From Bosea beijingensis (lineage in GTDB: Bacteria; Pseudomonadota; Alphaproteobacteria; Rhizobiales; Beijerinckiaceae), in assembly GCF_030758975.1 (NCBI RefSeq), contig NZ_CP132359.1, positions 4,463,528-4,527,527 on the forward strand: a stretch of DNA of 64,000 bases. The letters run 5' to 3'. Below, in pieces: positions 43,781 through 52,521 of this stretch. Both the position numbers and the translations under genes were made by a program. The notes under the pieces are model-generated. The model saw only the letters and a program-made list of their open reading frames with translations. It was not told where the DNA came from and did not search any database. The stretch's first letter is position 1. Each line of letters starts with the position of its first letter.

Positions 43781-44059
43781 ATGGGCATGGTCCCTGGCGC
43801 TAACGTATTGAAAGCGGCAAGAATTGCGCTCGGATTGAGCCCAGACGAACTGGCCAAGCAAGCAGGCATCAGCCGACGGACTCTCGGGCGGGTCGAAACC
43901 CATCCTCGCTCCGACCGCTATCTGAAGGGCGCCGCAATGGTTCAGCAGGCGCTAGAAGATCGGGGCGTGGAGTTCCTGAGAGCTCTAGCCACCAAAGGGG
44001 AAGGCTTTCGGTTACCATTGGTCATTACTGGCGCAGCCTCTGACTCCGCCCCGAAGTGA
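43781..44059 (+). CDS. XRE-family HTH regulator
   Basis: 92 residues, or 90 from the third-codon ATG. A helix-turn-helix of the Cro/C1 type occupies residues 9-65 ('ALGLSPDELAKQAGISRRTL'). The tail is short. The palindromes at 43683-43738 lie directly upstream and are likely operators for this protein. It is divergent from the truncated ATPase gene. Confidence 0.75.
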   Translation: MGMVPGANVLKAARIALGLSPDELAKQAGISRRTLGRVETHPRSDRYLKGAAMVQQALEDRGVEFLRALATKGEGFRLPLVITGAASDSAPK

Positions 44060-44135
44060 CCCGCACCAGGACGTTGGCGGCAGGAGCCCATCATTCACAT
44101 GACCGTAATCCGCGCGCCGCGAACGTCTGCATTAA

Positions 44136-44392
44136 TATCCATCCACGTTCAGCCGCCACTGCTTTCAGTGCAGACGGGATTGGGGCCTCGTCGACTTCCA
44201 AGCTGAACGCCTTTTTCCGTATTTCAAGTTCCTGACGATCGTCGCCTTCCTGTTGCTCGCGATCCTGCCCCGCACCCAGTTGGTAAGCTTGCTGGACCGA
44301 ACCGCTGGCTGGCGATCGCGGGTTGGCTTCGGGTTGGAAATCGCCGCAGCACTGGCCATCGTCACCCTTGGAGCCTGGCCGCTGCTGCGGTA
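44136..44392 (+). pseudogene. C-terminal remnant of a membrane protein
   Basis: A frame without a start codon, opened after TAA at 44133 and closed by TAA at 44390, encodes two hydrophobic helices ('FLTIVAFLLLAILP' and 'LEIAAALAIVTLGAWPLL') in a natural membrane-protein context. Its reading begins in the middle of a domain. It looks like the tail of a gene lost by rearrangement at this junction between the mobile-element cargo and the stress island. Confidence 0.5.
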
Positions 44393-44609
44393 AACCGCTC
44401 GGGCGAGCTCCTTGCAGAGCGGCGCGCTAAGGGTTCGGATTTCACCCCCGCAACCGCTGCGGCAATGCCCGCCAGGGAAGAGTCTATGCGCAGCCCCGAT
44501 GGCGTCACGTCCTTCGAACCGCGATTACGCCAGAACCAGCCAAGCCAGTCGGCCTCGCAAGCAGGATGATTCGAGGTCAATGGCGGCAACCGAAATCTAA
44601 ATTGAGCGG

Positions 44610-45515
44610 CTAGGGCTGCCGCTCAAGCCATGCCGTCACAATTTCCGGTTCAACACCTGCCACTTCAATTAGCCTATCGGGATCAAGGATCCGAAGCCGA
44701 CGATAATGGAACTCGACGATGCGTTCCTTCCGCAGCCCGCTGAGGACCCGATTGACGTGAACCGACGTCAGCCCCGTCGCGTCGCCGATCTGCTCCTGCG
44801 TGAGCGGGAGCGGCATTTCCTCAATGCGATTGCCCGGCCATTGAGCGCGGTAGCGGGCAAATAGCTCCAATATGAGGTGGGCGACCCGCTCTCGCGCGGA
44901 CCGGCGCCCGATGCTCGTCAGGTGATCAAACGCCAGGCTGCAATCGCGGGCCAGCGAGCGCGCCAGACGCATGGTCAGCTCCGGCTCATCGCGGGACAGT
45001 GTCGCAAGCATCGAGGTCGGGATCACGGACGCCACCACGTCGGTCAGCGCCAGCGCCCCGAACGTTGCCTGCGACCGATTTGATGGCAAGACGCCCAGTA
45101 TGGCGCCGGGCAATGCGAACTGGACGATCTGGCGCCTGCCATCCTCAAGCTGGGTATAGAGAGCCACCCAGCCATCGATCAGGTTGAAGATGGCGTTGCC
45201 CGTCGACCCAACGCTGAAGAGGTCGCGGCCCGCTTCGATTTTTCGATCGCCCGATCGGTAGCGCGGCAACAACCGATACCCCTCGGTTGACGAAGGTGCA
45301 TCGGCAGCGGGCCGCGGTGCACCGTCAGCGCCCGTCAGGCTACGGCGCGGACGTCTGCTCAAGTCGTGAACCGACGCACTCGCCCCGTCGGCCAGTTCAC
45401 GCAATGCCAATTCACGAAAGGTCGGCCCATTCCGCTCGCACTTGATATTTTCCCAATCGTTGCGAGGGAGCGACCGGGCCATCTCCTCAGAAATAGACGC
45501 TCGATCCAAATTCAT
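44610..45515 (-). CDS. Crp/Fnr-family transcription regulator
   Basis: 301 residues from the ATG at 45515, which has GGAGG at 6-nt spacing; an upstream ATG lacks one. After an unusual N-terminal extension of about 80 residues come a cyclic-nucleotide-type beta-roll (about 80-190) and a C-terminal winged helix ('LTQEQIGDATGLTSVHVNRV'). No N-terminal cysteine cluster is present, so it does not carry the Fnr Fe-S cluster. It is the probable regulator of the island to its right. Confidence 0.85.
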   Translation of the reverse strand: MNLDRASISEEMARSLPRNDWENIKCERNGPTFRELALRELADGASASVHDLSRRPRRSLTGADGAPRPAADAPSSTEGYRLLPRYRSGDRKIEAGRDLFSVGSTGNAIFNLIDGWVALYTQLEDGRRQIVQFALPGAILGVLPSNRSQATFGALALTDVVASVIPTSMLATLSRDEPELTMRLARSLARDCSLAFDHLTSIGRRSARERVAHLILELFARYRAQWPGNRIEEMPLPLTQEQIGDATGLTSVHVNRVLSGLRKERIVEFHYRRLRILDPDRLIEVAGVEPEIVTAWLERQP

Positions 45516-45701
45516 ATTGCACCTCCCGGGCGCACCTGGCCCGTTGCGGCGGCTGCCTTGGCAGCCCATCAGCATTCTGGATGAAATCCCGAGCTCGCCG
45601 GCTCAGCGCGTCCGACACCCTCGGTCGGCACGACACGGCTCACGATCGTGTGCTGGCCGACCTATGTCGGCAGGGGACGCATCGAAGGCGAGCGCAGCGG
45701 C

Positions 45702-46049
45702 CTAATAGAGATAGGCTTTGGGGACGGGCGGATCGCGACCGACAATAACCGAGTGTACGTGATCTTCGCGAGAAACCACGATTACCGCAGACGTGAGCGA
45801 CGCTCGAATGATGTCACAGCGATATGGATGCTGAGATACCTGACATTGCGCGCAGACTGTCCGGCAGCAAGCGTGCCGGGGCAGACAACCGTCTTCGCCC
45901 GCGGACGTCACGATGACGGTCGAATATATCGCCGGACTGGCCTGCTCTCGTGCCGCACGGTTCTCGTGCGCCCACGATGCTTCCCCCAGCCACAGTAGGG
46001 AAACCATGCAGACGACAACCAATGCAATGAACCTGAACATCCGCACCAT
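45702..46049 (-). CDS. Small exported cysteine-containing protein
   Basis: 115 residues from the ATG at 46049 (a second ATG three codons on). A signal peptide ('FIALVVVCMVSLLWLGEASWA') is followed by a mature part with a cysteine group 'CLPRHACCRTVCAQC'. A protein with a comparable CC..C..C arrangement is encoded at 59726-60112, at the other end of the island. Metal binding in the periplasm is plausible given the CopB ATPase, but not demonstrated. Confidence 0.55.
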   Translation of the reverse strand: MVRMFRFIALVVVCMVSLLWLGEASWAHENRAAREQASPAIYSTVIVTSAGEDGCLPRHACCRTVCAQCQVSQHPYRCDIIRASLTSAVIVVSREDHVHSVIVGRDPPVPKAYLY

Positions 46050-46306
46050 AGCCGTCGAAAGTTCGTTTGCGCTGAACGTCAGCCGCGGATCCGGGGGTCG
46101 AGTGATCCAGATACGCGATGCGTGCAAGCCCGCGTATCCATTCCACTACGACAGGATGCCGTTTGCTTTGATCGAGGTCAAAAGCGCTGCTTACACGTGG
46201 CCACGTCGAAATCGCTGCCCGGATGCGCGATTGATCGAAATTAAGGTGTCGCGCAGAAAGCTGTGCTGATCTCTTGCGGTGTAGAAGATTTCTCGCGCGG
46301 GCCAAG

Positions 46307-46657
46307 ATGGCACCAATAGCCCTGCCCCGAATTGATCGAAGGCACCGGATAGCAGTGCTCGTCGCGCGGGGACGACGCAAGGCGATGCTCAGTCCGTTCT
46401 TCGCCAAATGCGATGGGGTGCTACTGATCGACCCTGACGAAGCACAGGAACATGAGTTCCGCGCGAACTGCGAACGAACCGGCGAAGCCATCTGTGACCT
46501 GGTGCTCGCAACCGGCATCACTAAGCTCATATGCGGGTTCATCGACGAAGCCGATCGCAACCGCCTTTCAGCGTTCGGGGTGGATATCCGGCTCGGCTCC
46601 TGTTCACGGCCTGTGACCCTGCTGGCACGCGAATTTGACGTCCTGCCGAAGGCTTGA
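46307..46657 (+). CDS. NifX/NafY-like cofactor-binding domain protein
   Basis: 116 residues from the ATG at 46307; an earlier frame start at 46274 is possible. The fold pattern matches the dinitrogenase iron-molybdenum cofactor-binding domain: 'HRIAVLVARGRRKAMLSPFF' at the start, then 'GITKLICGFIDEADRNRL' and 'GVDIRLGSCSRPVTLL'. No nitrogenase genes are seen, so it probably belongs to the wider family that handles metal clusters or redox regulation. Confidence 0.6.
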   Translation: MAPIALPRIDRRHRIAVLVARGRRKAMLSPFFAKCDGVLLIDPDEAQEHEFRANCERTGEAICDLVLATGITKLICGFIDEADRNRLSAFGVDIRLGSCSRPVTLLAREFDVLPKA

Positions 46658-46908
46658 GGCTTCGCCGGGCGCAGGATCGACTCGAACATCCCGCCCGAGC
46701 ACGCCATATCCGGGCTTCCAGAAAGCTGGGTCACTTCGCCGCGTCAGCTTAACCGAGATCAAGGATTTGCGTCCCGGTTCGCCTCATCTGTTGAGCCAGG
46801 ATCACGCCACCGCACGTCGAAGGCTCCCGTGGCCCGCCAGATTCGGGACCCTACGGTGATCCGCAGAGGCAGCTCCTACCATCGATGGCCTCCAGCGGAC
46901 GCGACCTC

Positions 46909-47172
46909 ATGGAACACAGTGCAGACCACCCCAACGCCCAGGATCAGAAGCGCCGATCCACGTCGTTCAAGATCGCTCTCGTCGGGTTTCTGGCAGTCGC
47001 GGCCTTCTATCTGATTGCGGAGCACCGCGCCCATCTCCTCGGCTGGCTCCCGTTGCTAATATTCCTCGCATGCCCGCTGCTTCATGTGTTCATGCATGGA
47101 AGACATGGAGGCCACGGCAACCAATCAATCCAGCCGTCCTCAGGTTGGCGGCAGCCTCCGCACGAACACTGA
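46909..47172 (+). CDS. DUF2933-type small membrane protein
   Basis: 87 residues from the ATG at 46909; an ATG at 46885 is also in frame. Two hydrophobic segments ('IALVGFLAVAAFYLIAEH' and 'WLPLLIFLACPLLHVFMH') are followed by a His/Gly-rich tail 'HGRHGGHGNQS'. The HRAHLLGWLP core is typical of DUF2933 proteins, which are often found next to copper-resistance genes; this fits the CopB gene downstream. Confidence 0.7.
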   Translation: MEHSADHPNAQDQKRRSTSFKIALVGFLAVAAFYLIAEHRAHLLGWLPLLIFLACPLLHVFMHGRHGGHGNQSIQPSSGWRQPPHEH

Positions 47173-47193
47173 TCAGGCTCTCGGAGCGCTCCC

Positions 47194-47853
47194 ATGCACG
47201 ACAACGTTCCCGCCTACGGGCTTTGGTCCCTTGTTCTTCTGAACTCCGCAGTCTTCATCTTTTTTGCTTTCAGCTTCTTCAAGCCGAAGTCACCGCGCGA
47301 CTGGCGCTCATTCGGAGCCTTCAGCGCCTTCATCCTGGCCCTCTTTACGGAAATGTACGGCTTCCCGCTGACGATCTACCTCCTATCCGGTTGGTTGCAG
47401 TCCAGATATCCGGACGTCAACTGGCTCTCCCACGACGCAGGGCATCTTCTCGAGGAACTCTTCGGCTGGCGAGCGAACCCGCATTTCGGCCCCTTTCACC
47501 TGCTGAGCTTCCTGTTCATCGGCGGCGGCTTCATGTTGATCGCGGCCGGTTGGAGGGTGCTCTACGAGGCTCAGCGACGCGGCACGCTCGCCACCACTGG
47601 CATCTACGCCCGGATCAGGCATCCGCAATACGTCGGCTTCGTCCTCGTGATGTTCGGCTTCCTGCTGCAATGGCCGACGCTGCTGACGGTCGCGATGTTC
47701 CCCGTCCTGGCCTTCATGTACTGGCGGCTCGCGCGGCACGAGGAGCAGGAAGCACTAGCCGAGCACGGCGAGGCCTATGCGCGATACATGCAGGACGTGC
47801 CCGGCTACTTTCCGCGACTTTCGTCCCATCCGACCGAAACGACGAGCCGCTAG
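47194..47853 (+). CDS. Isoprenylcysteine methyltransferase-family membrane protein
   Basis: 219 residues with four or five transmembrane helices. The C-terminal half has the ICMT/PEMT signature 'GIYARIRHPQYVGF' followed by 'RLARHEEQEALAEHGEAYARY'. These residues bind S-adenosylmethionine in the family. In bacteria such proteins are linked to methylation of lipids or small molecules; the substrate here is unknown. It begins 21 bp after the DUF2933 gene. Confidence 0.8.
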   Translation: MHDNVPAYGLWSLVLLNSAVFIFFAFSFFKPKSPRDWRSFGAFSAFILALFTEMYGFPLTIYLLSGWLQSRYPDVNWLSHDAGHLLEELFGWRANPHFGPFHLLSFLFIGGGFMLIAAGWRVLYEAQRRGTLATTGIYARIRHPQYVGFVLVMFGFLLQWPTLLTVAMFPVLAFMYWRLARHEEQEALAEHGEAYARYMQDVPGYFPRLSSHPTETTSR

Positions 47854-47967
47854 CCAAATCGAGTTCCCGGCGTGGTTTGATCTGAGGGTCTAACGGCGAG
47901 CAATGCTTCGACCTTGATAGCCCGGCACGCCGCCGCACCCGGAGTTGCCCGACGCGGATTTCACGGG

Positions 47968-48483
47968 ATGCAGCCGTTCGTCAGCGCTGGCGGCATCACC
48001 GTGCATGCGTTAGCATTCATACTGAATCTGCCTAGGGGGCTGATCGGTTCCAGCACAGGAGAGCTTGTGGGCCAATCCGTTCATCCAGCCGCAGCCTCCA
48101 CGCACTTGCCGGCATTCATTACGGCCCCCGGCGAGACAGACTGGCTCATGATTGCAATGGGCATGTTTCTGCTTCTTTTCGTCCTCGCGGTTGGCATCCT
48201 CTATCTTCGACTGCATGCGCTGCCCGATCGCCTCGCGCACAATAAAGTGCAGTTAGAAGTCACTTGCGTGTTGGGTCTGCTGGCCATGTTCACCCACATG
48301 CACATATTCTGGATCGCAGGTTTGCTTCTTGCACTGATCGATATCCCCGATGTGATCACGCCGATTAAGCGGATCGCAGGTGCAACGGAAAAGATCGCTG
48401 ATCGCGCGGAAGTCGAGCGTGAAGAGCTAGGCGAGCGGCCCTCCGGTCCCGTTATCGAACCTCGGAATTCCGCCGCTGCCTAA
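47968..48483 (+). CDS. Membrane protein of the stress island
   Basis: 171 residues from the ATG at 47968. Hydrophobic helices at about 8-24, 60-82 and 93-125 alternate with polar loops, and the C-terminus is a charged helical arm ('KRIAGATEKIADRAEVEREE'). No recognised domain. It lies in the same direction as its neighbours, before the CopB gene. Confidence 0.55.
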   Translation: MQPFVSAGGITVHALAFILNLPRGLIGSSTGELVGQSVHPAAASTHLPAFITAPGETDWLMIAMGMFLLLFVLAVGILYLRLHALPDRLAHNKVQLEVTCVLGLLAMFTHMHIFWIAGLLLALIDIPDVITPIKRIAGATEKIADRAEVEREELGERPSGPVIEPRNSAAA

Positions 48484-48968
48484 GAATTTCGAGCTGTCTG
48501 TATCCAAGTCTAAGTGAGCAACGGAACGCCAACCGATACTCGGTCGGCGGACACAACGAACTGCGGACTCCGCTCGAGCGATAGAGGGACCGCTTTCGAG
48601 GAGCGTCTCCGCACAGGACGGGTTCGGAGAGTTGCATAGTGGTCGGTGGCCCCGGATTTGCGGTCCAAGCGCAGGTAGGCGCCCCGCGACCTCCACGTAC
48701 AAAGGGAGCAAGGTTGCGAGAAAACGATATCGTGCATCCGCAACGCTTCCCATCGCAGCATGACGGAAGGAGGACCACCCGACGCCGGCGGTTGCTCCTC
48801 ACCAATCCCTGCGGCGGCAGCGACAGTGCGAGAAAGCCCCCCGGCACTGGACCTTAATCTCGATCAAAGATTTCCGGTCGCGAAATGGCGACCCTCGCGG
48901 CCTCCGAAATGCTCGCCGCTGTAGCGCTGTCCTGCGTTATCCTCCGCAGCCGTGCCAAGGAACAGACT
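48484..48968. other. Gap before copB without a supported gene
   Basis: About 485 bp. Frames on the minus strand (48427-48847) overlap one another and are arginine and serine rich, so they are not convincing. The copB promoter should be here; I see no clear sigma-70 or Fnr box by eye. Confidence 0.35.
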
Positions 48969-51089
48969 ATGAGTTCGCCGCATTCTGACCATGGCCATCA
49001 CGGGCATCGCGGCCATGAGGGTCACCAGGCGAGCGGGCACTCGGTCCACGACCGTCACGACAGCCCGAAGGTGGTCATGGCAGCCGGATCGAGCCATTCC
49101 GAGCATGCTGGACATGGCGGACACGACCATGGCGCCATGGTCGCCGATTTTCGCCGACGTTTCTGGGTAACGTTAGTCCTGACACCGCCGGTTCTGCTGC
49201 TGTCGCCGATGATCCAGCACTGGCTCGGCATTACCAGCGCCCTCGCTTTTCCGGGTGACGGCTATGTTCTCTTTGCGCTGTCCACGGCCGCCTATCTCTA
49301 CGGCGGCTGGCCGTTCCTGACAGGCTTCGCCTCCGAGCTGCGTAAGGGGCAGCCCGGAATGATGACCCTGATCGCGCTGGCGATCTCGGCAGCCTATTTC
49401 TTCTCCGCCGCCGTCACCTTCGGCTTTCCCGGAGAGGCCTTCTACTGGGAGCTGGTGACGCTCATCGTCATCATGCTGCTCGGGCACTGGGTGGAGATGC
49501 GCTCCGTCATGGGCGCCTCACGCGCCCTCGAGGAGTTGGTGCGGCTCCTGCCGGACAGCGCAACGAGGATCGAGGCCGACGGCAGCACGCGCGAGGTTCC
49601 GATCTCGGCGCTGAAGCCGGGCGATCGCGTGATCGTCCGGCCGGGCGCCAAGGTCCCCGTCGACGGCAGGATCCTGGAGGGTTCCTCAGGCTTCAACGAG
49701 GCCATGCTTACGGGCGAGTCCAGGCCCGTCACCAAGACGGTCGGCGCGACGGCGATCGGTGGCGCGATCAACGGCGCCAACGCGGTGACGATCGAGGTGA
49801 CCGCGACGGGCGACTCGACCTATCTCGCTCAGGTCATCGATCTCGTGAAGAAGGCCCAGGCGACACGCTCGCGCACGCAGGACGTCGCCAACCGGGCTGC
49901 GGCCTGGCTGACCTACATCGCCCTCATCGTCGGCTTCGGAACGCTCTTCGTCTGGTGGTTCCTCCTGTCCGCCCCTCTCGAATTCGCGCTCGAGCGGATG
50001 GTCACGGTGATGGTCGTGGCCTGCCCGCATGCGCTCGGCCTGGCCGTCCCGCTCGTTGTCGCCGTCAGTACCTCGCTCAGCGCCAGCAATGGCCTGCTGA
50101 TCCGCGACCGCGCCGCCTTCGAACGCGCGCGCAATCTCAATGCTGCTGTCTTCGACAAGACGGGCACCCTGACCGAGGGCCGCTTCGGGGTCAGCGACAT
50201 CGTGTTGCTCGGCGAGGGCAAGGTCGATGACGAGCTGGCCTTCGCGGCCGCAGCCGAAAGCCAGTCCGAGCACCCGATCGCCCACGGGATCGTTGCCGAG
50301 GCGAAGGCGCGGAACATCGTGCTGCCGAAGGCGACCGAGGTCAGCAACATCACCGGCGAAGGCATCGTCGCCAAGGTCGGCGACCAGGGCGTGCGCATCG
50401 TCAGTCCCGGCCATCTCGCCCGGCAGGGCCAGCCCGTCGAGCACCCGGAGCTCAAGCGACTCGAGGCCGAGGGCAAGACGGTCGTCGTGCTTGTCAGGGA
50501 GGGCACACCCCGGGCCCTGTTCGCACTCGCCGACATCGTCAGGCCGGAATCGAGGGAGGCGATAGCCGAGCTCACCCGCCTCGGCATCAGGTCGGTGATG
50601 CTGACGGGCGATGCCAGGGGTGTTGCAGAGACCGTCTCCAAGGAACTCGGCATCACCGAGTTCTTCGCCGAGGTGCTCCCCGACCAGAAGTCCGAGAAGA
50701 TCAAGGAGCTTCAGGCGCGCGGGCTCTCGGTCGCCATGGTCGGCGACGGCGTCAACGACGCACCGGCCCTCGTCCAGGCCGATCTGGGCGTCGCCATCGG
50801 CGCCGGGACTGACGTCGCCGTGGAATCGGCCGACGTGGTTCTTGTCAGAAGCGATCCGCGCGATGTCGGGGCGATCCTGGGCCTGTCGCGCGCGACCTAT
50901 CGCAAGATGGTTCAGAACCTGATCTGGGCGACCGGGTACAACACCATCGCCATCCCGATGGCCGCCGGCATTTCCTTTGGCACAGGCTTCCTGATGACCC
51001 CGGCCGTGGCTGCCGTCTTCATGTCCGCCAGCACCGTGATCGTCGCTATCAACGCGCAGTTCCTGCGCTTCTACAGGCGCCAGGCATGA
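48969..51089 (+). CDS. copB: CopB-type copper/silver P1B-ATPase
   Basis: 706 residues from the ATG at 48969, preceded by AAGGA at 7 nt. The N-terminal 60 residues are His rich ('HGHHGHRGHEGH') and there is no CxxC domain. The membrane metal motif is CPH (about 352-354), typical of the CopB subgroup, which exports Cu or Ag. DKTGT lies at about 396 and 'MVGDGVNDAPAL' in the hinge region. It is complete. Its place beside the DUF2933 protein suggests that copper efflux is a main function of the island. Confidence 0.93.
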   Translation: MSSPHSDHGHHGHRGHEGHQASGHSVHDRHDSPKVVMAAGSSHSEHAGHGGHDHGAMVADFRRRFWVTLVLTPPVLLLSPMIQHWLGITSALAFPGDGYVLFALSTAAYLYGGWPFLTGFASELRKGQPGMMTLIALAISAAYFFSAAVTFGFPGEAFYWELVTLIVIMLLGHWVEMRSVMGASRALEELVRLLPDSATRIEADGSTREVPISALKPGDRVIVRPGAKVPVDGRILEGSSGFNEAMLTGESRPVTKTVGATAIGGAINGANAVTIEVTATGDSTYLAQVIDLVKKAQATRSRTQDVANRAAAWLTYIALIVGFGTLFVWWFLLSAPLEFALERMVTVMVVACPHALGLAVPLVVAVSTSLSASNGLLIRDRAAFERARNLNAAVFDKTGTLTEGRFGVSDIVLLGEGKVDDELAFAAAAESQSEHPIAHGIVAEAKARNIVLPKATEVSNITGEGIVAKVGDQGVRIVSPGHLARQGQPVEHPELKRLEAEGKTVVVLVREGTPRALFALADIVRPESREAIAELTRLGIRSVMLTGDARGVAETVSKELGITEFFAEVLPDQKSEKIKELQARGLSVAMVGDGVNDAPALVQADLGVAIGAGTDVAVESADVVLVRSDPRDVGAILGLSRATYRKMVQNLIWATGYNTIAIPMAAGISFGTGFLMTPAVAAVFMSASTVIVAINAQFLRFYRRQA

Positions 51090-51120
51090 CTTCGACGAAC
51101 CGACAGGAAAGCGTTCCGCG

Positions 51121-52116
51121 ATGCGGCTGATCCTTCCCCTGCCCGGCAACGAGGCCTTCGCGCAACGGCTGGCGGATGCCGGAGGATGGGAGTTCGGCGC
51201 GCTCGAAACGCGCCGCTTTCCCGATGGTGAGAGCTATGTGCGCCTCCTGTCGGATGTCGCAGGCAGGCCGGTCGATCTCGTTGGCACGCTGGCCAGGCCC
51301 GACGAGGGCTTCCTGCGCCTGGTCTTCGCTGCGGATGCGGCTCGCTCGCTCGGAGCGCGGACGGTGACGCTGATTGCGCCTTACCTCTCCTATATGCGGC
51401 AGGATCGGCGTTTCAGGGCCGGAGAGGCCGTGACCTCGAGAAGCTTTGCGCGGCTCATCTCGTCGAGCTTCGACAGGCTGGTTACCGTCGACCCGCACCT
51501 GCACCGATATCCGGCGCTTTCCTCCCTCTATTCCATCGCCACGAGCACGCTGCATGCGGCCCCGCTTCTCGCCGACTGGATCGCGGCGGAAGTCCATTCG
51601 CCCCTCGTCATCGGCCCGGACGAGGAAAGCGAGCAATGGGTTTCGGCGATTGCCGAACGAGCCCGCGCTCCCTGGACGGTGCTTCGCAAGGTGAGGCATG
51701 GGGATCGCAGCGTCGATGTCGATGTGCCCGACCTGTCCGCATGGCAGGGGCGCCAACCCGTTCTCGTCGACGATATCGCCTCGTCCGGCCACACCCTGAT
51801 CGAGGCGGCGCGCAAGCTCCCGCTGCAAGCATTTCCCAAGCCCGTCATTGCGGTCGTCCATGCCATCTTCGCCGACGATTCCTATGCTCGCCTGCGCACG
51901 CTATCCGAAAGGATCGTCTCCACGGACGCAGTCGAGCACGAGAGCAATGCCATCGGTCTTTCCTCACTGATTGCAGGCGAGTTGTCGGTCGCGGAAGATG
52001 CAGCGGAACAACTCGTGCGGCGGCGCAGGCCGCCCGAACCGCGCGACGAGGTTGAGCAAGCCGGATATGACTCCTTTCCGGCCAGTGACCCGCCACCCTG
52101 GACGTCCGGCCGATGA
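51121..52116 (+). CDS. prs: Ribose-phosphate pyrophosphokinase homologue
   Basis: 331 residues. It has 'YLSYMRQDRRFRAGEAVTSR', 'DPHLHRY' and the PRPP-binding loop 'VLVDDIASSGHTLIEAA', so it should form PRPP from ribose 5-phosphate and ATP, or work in reverse. Spacing of the motifs resembles the archaeal/class III-like forms. An added tail of about 25 residues ends with 'DSFPASDPPPWTSGR', a short motif seen at the ends of small proteobacterial stress proteins. The stop overlaps the next start by 4 bp. Confidence 0.85.
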   Translation: MRLILPLPGNEAFAQRLADAGGWEFGALETRRFPDGESYVRLLSDVAGRPVDLVGTLARPDEGFLRLVFAADAARSLGARTVTLIAPYLSYMRQDRRFRAGEAVTSRSFARLISSSFDRLVTVDPHLHRYPALSSLYSIATSTLHAAPLLADWIAAEVHSPLVIGPDEESEQWVSAIAERARAPWTVLRKVRHGDRSVDVDVPDLSAWQGRQPVLVDDIASSGHTLIEAARKLPLQAFPKPVIAVVHAIFADDSYARLRTLSERIVSTDAVEHESNAIGLSSLIAGELSVAEDAAEQLVRRRRPPEPRDEVEQAGYDSFPASDPPPWTSGR

Positions 52117-52493
52117 AGCCTCGCACGCAAATCGAGGTCCCGGGCGGGCAGAATGCGGTGACGAGCGCGAGGCTCAAGCGATCCGAATTGGCCTCGACTT
52201 TCGGCGCCGCTCTGTTCGGCGGCGGCCTCGGATTGCTGGTCGCCCGCTACGTTGCCGACCTTACGGTTCCCTTACTGCTGGCGGGAGCGCTCATGCATGC
52301 TTGGGGAATGTACGACAAGCACGCAATCGAGCGGGACCTGGGACGGCCCGAGGCGCCGTGGATGAGGGCGTTGTACTGGCTGTGCTGGCTGGTTCTGGCG
52401 GGCGTGGCTCTCACGATCATTCTGAGAGCGCTCCTCTATGCGGCTTCGGTCCAGGTATCCGCTCGCGCAGCAGCAGGCGCACTTCTCTCCTGA
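52113..52493 (+). CDS. Small membrane protein
   Basis: 126 residues. Its ATG overlaps the prs stop (ATGA), so it is translated in coupling with prs. Three hydrophobic stretches (about 30-48, 50-62 and 84-108) flank a basic, acidic loop. Proteins of similar layout occur beside phosphoketolase genes in related islands; no function is known. Confidence 0.55.
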   Translation: MKPRTQIEVPGGQNAVTSARLKRSELASTFGAALFGGGLGLLVARYVADLTVPLLLAGALMHAWGMYDKHAIERDLGRPEAPWMRALYWLCWLVLAGVALTIILRALLYAASVQVSARAAAGALLS

Positions 52494-52521
52494 GAGCAAT
52501 CCGCGCAGAAAGGTCCAGCGA

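Noticed and set aside
44362..44589. 75-codon leftward frame near the membrane-protein remnant
   Set aside because: No domain, no ribosome binding site, overlaps the remnant frame.
48427..48847. Overlapping leftward frames before copB
   Set aside because: Arg/Ser rich, mutually overlapping, no ribosome binding site.
49686..51149. 487-codon leftward frame opposite copB
   Set aside because: Antisense of the complete P-type ATPase.
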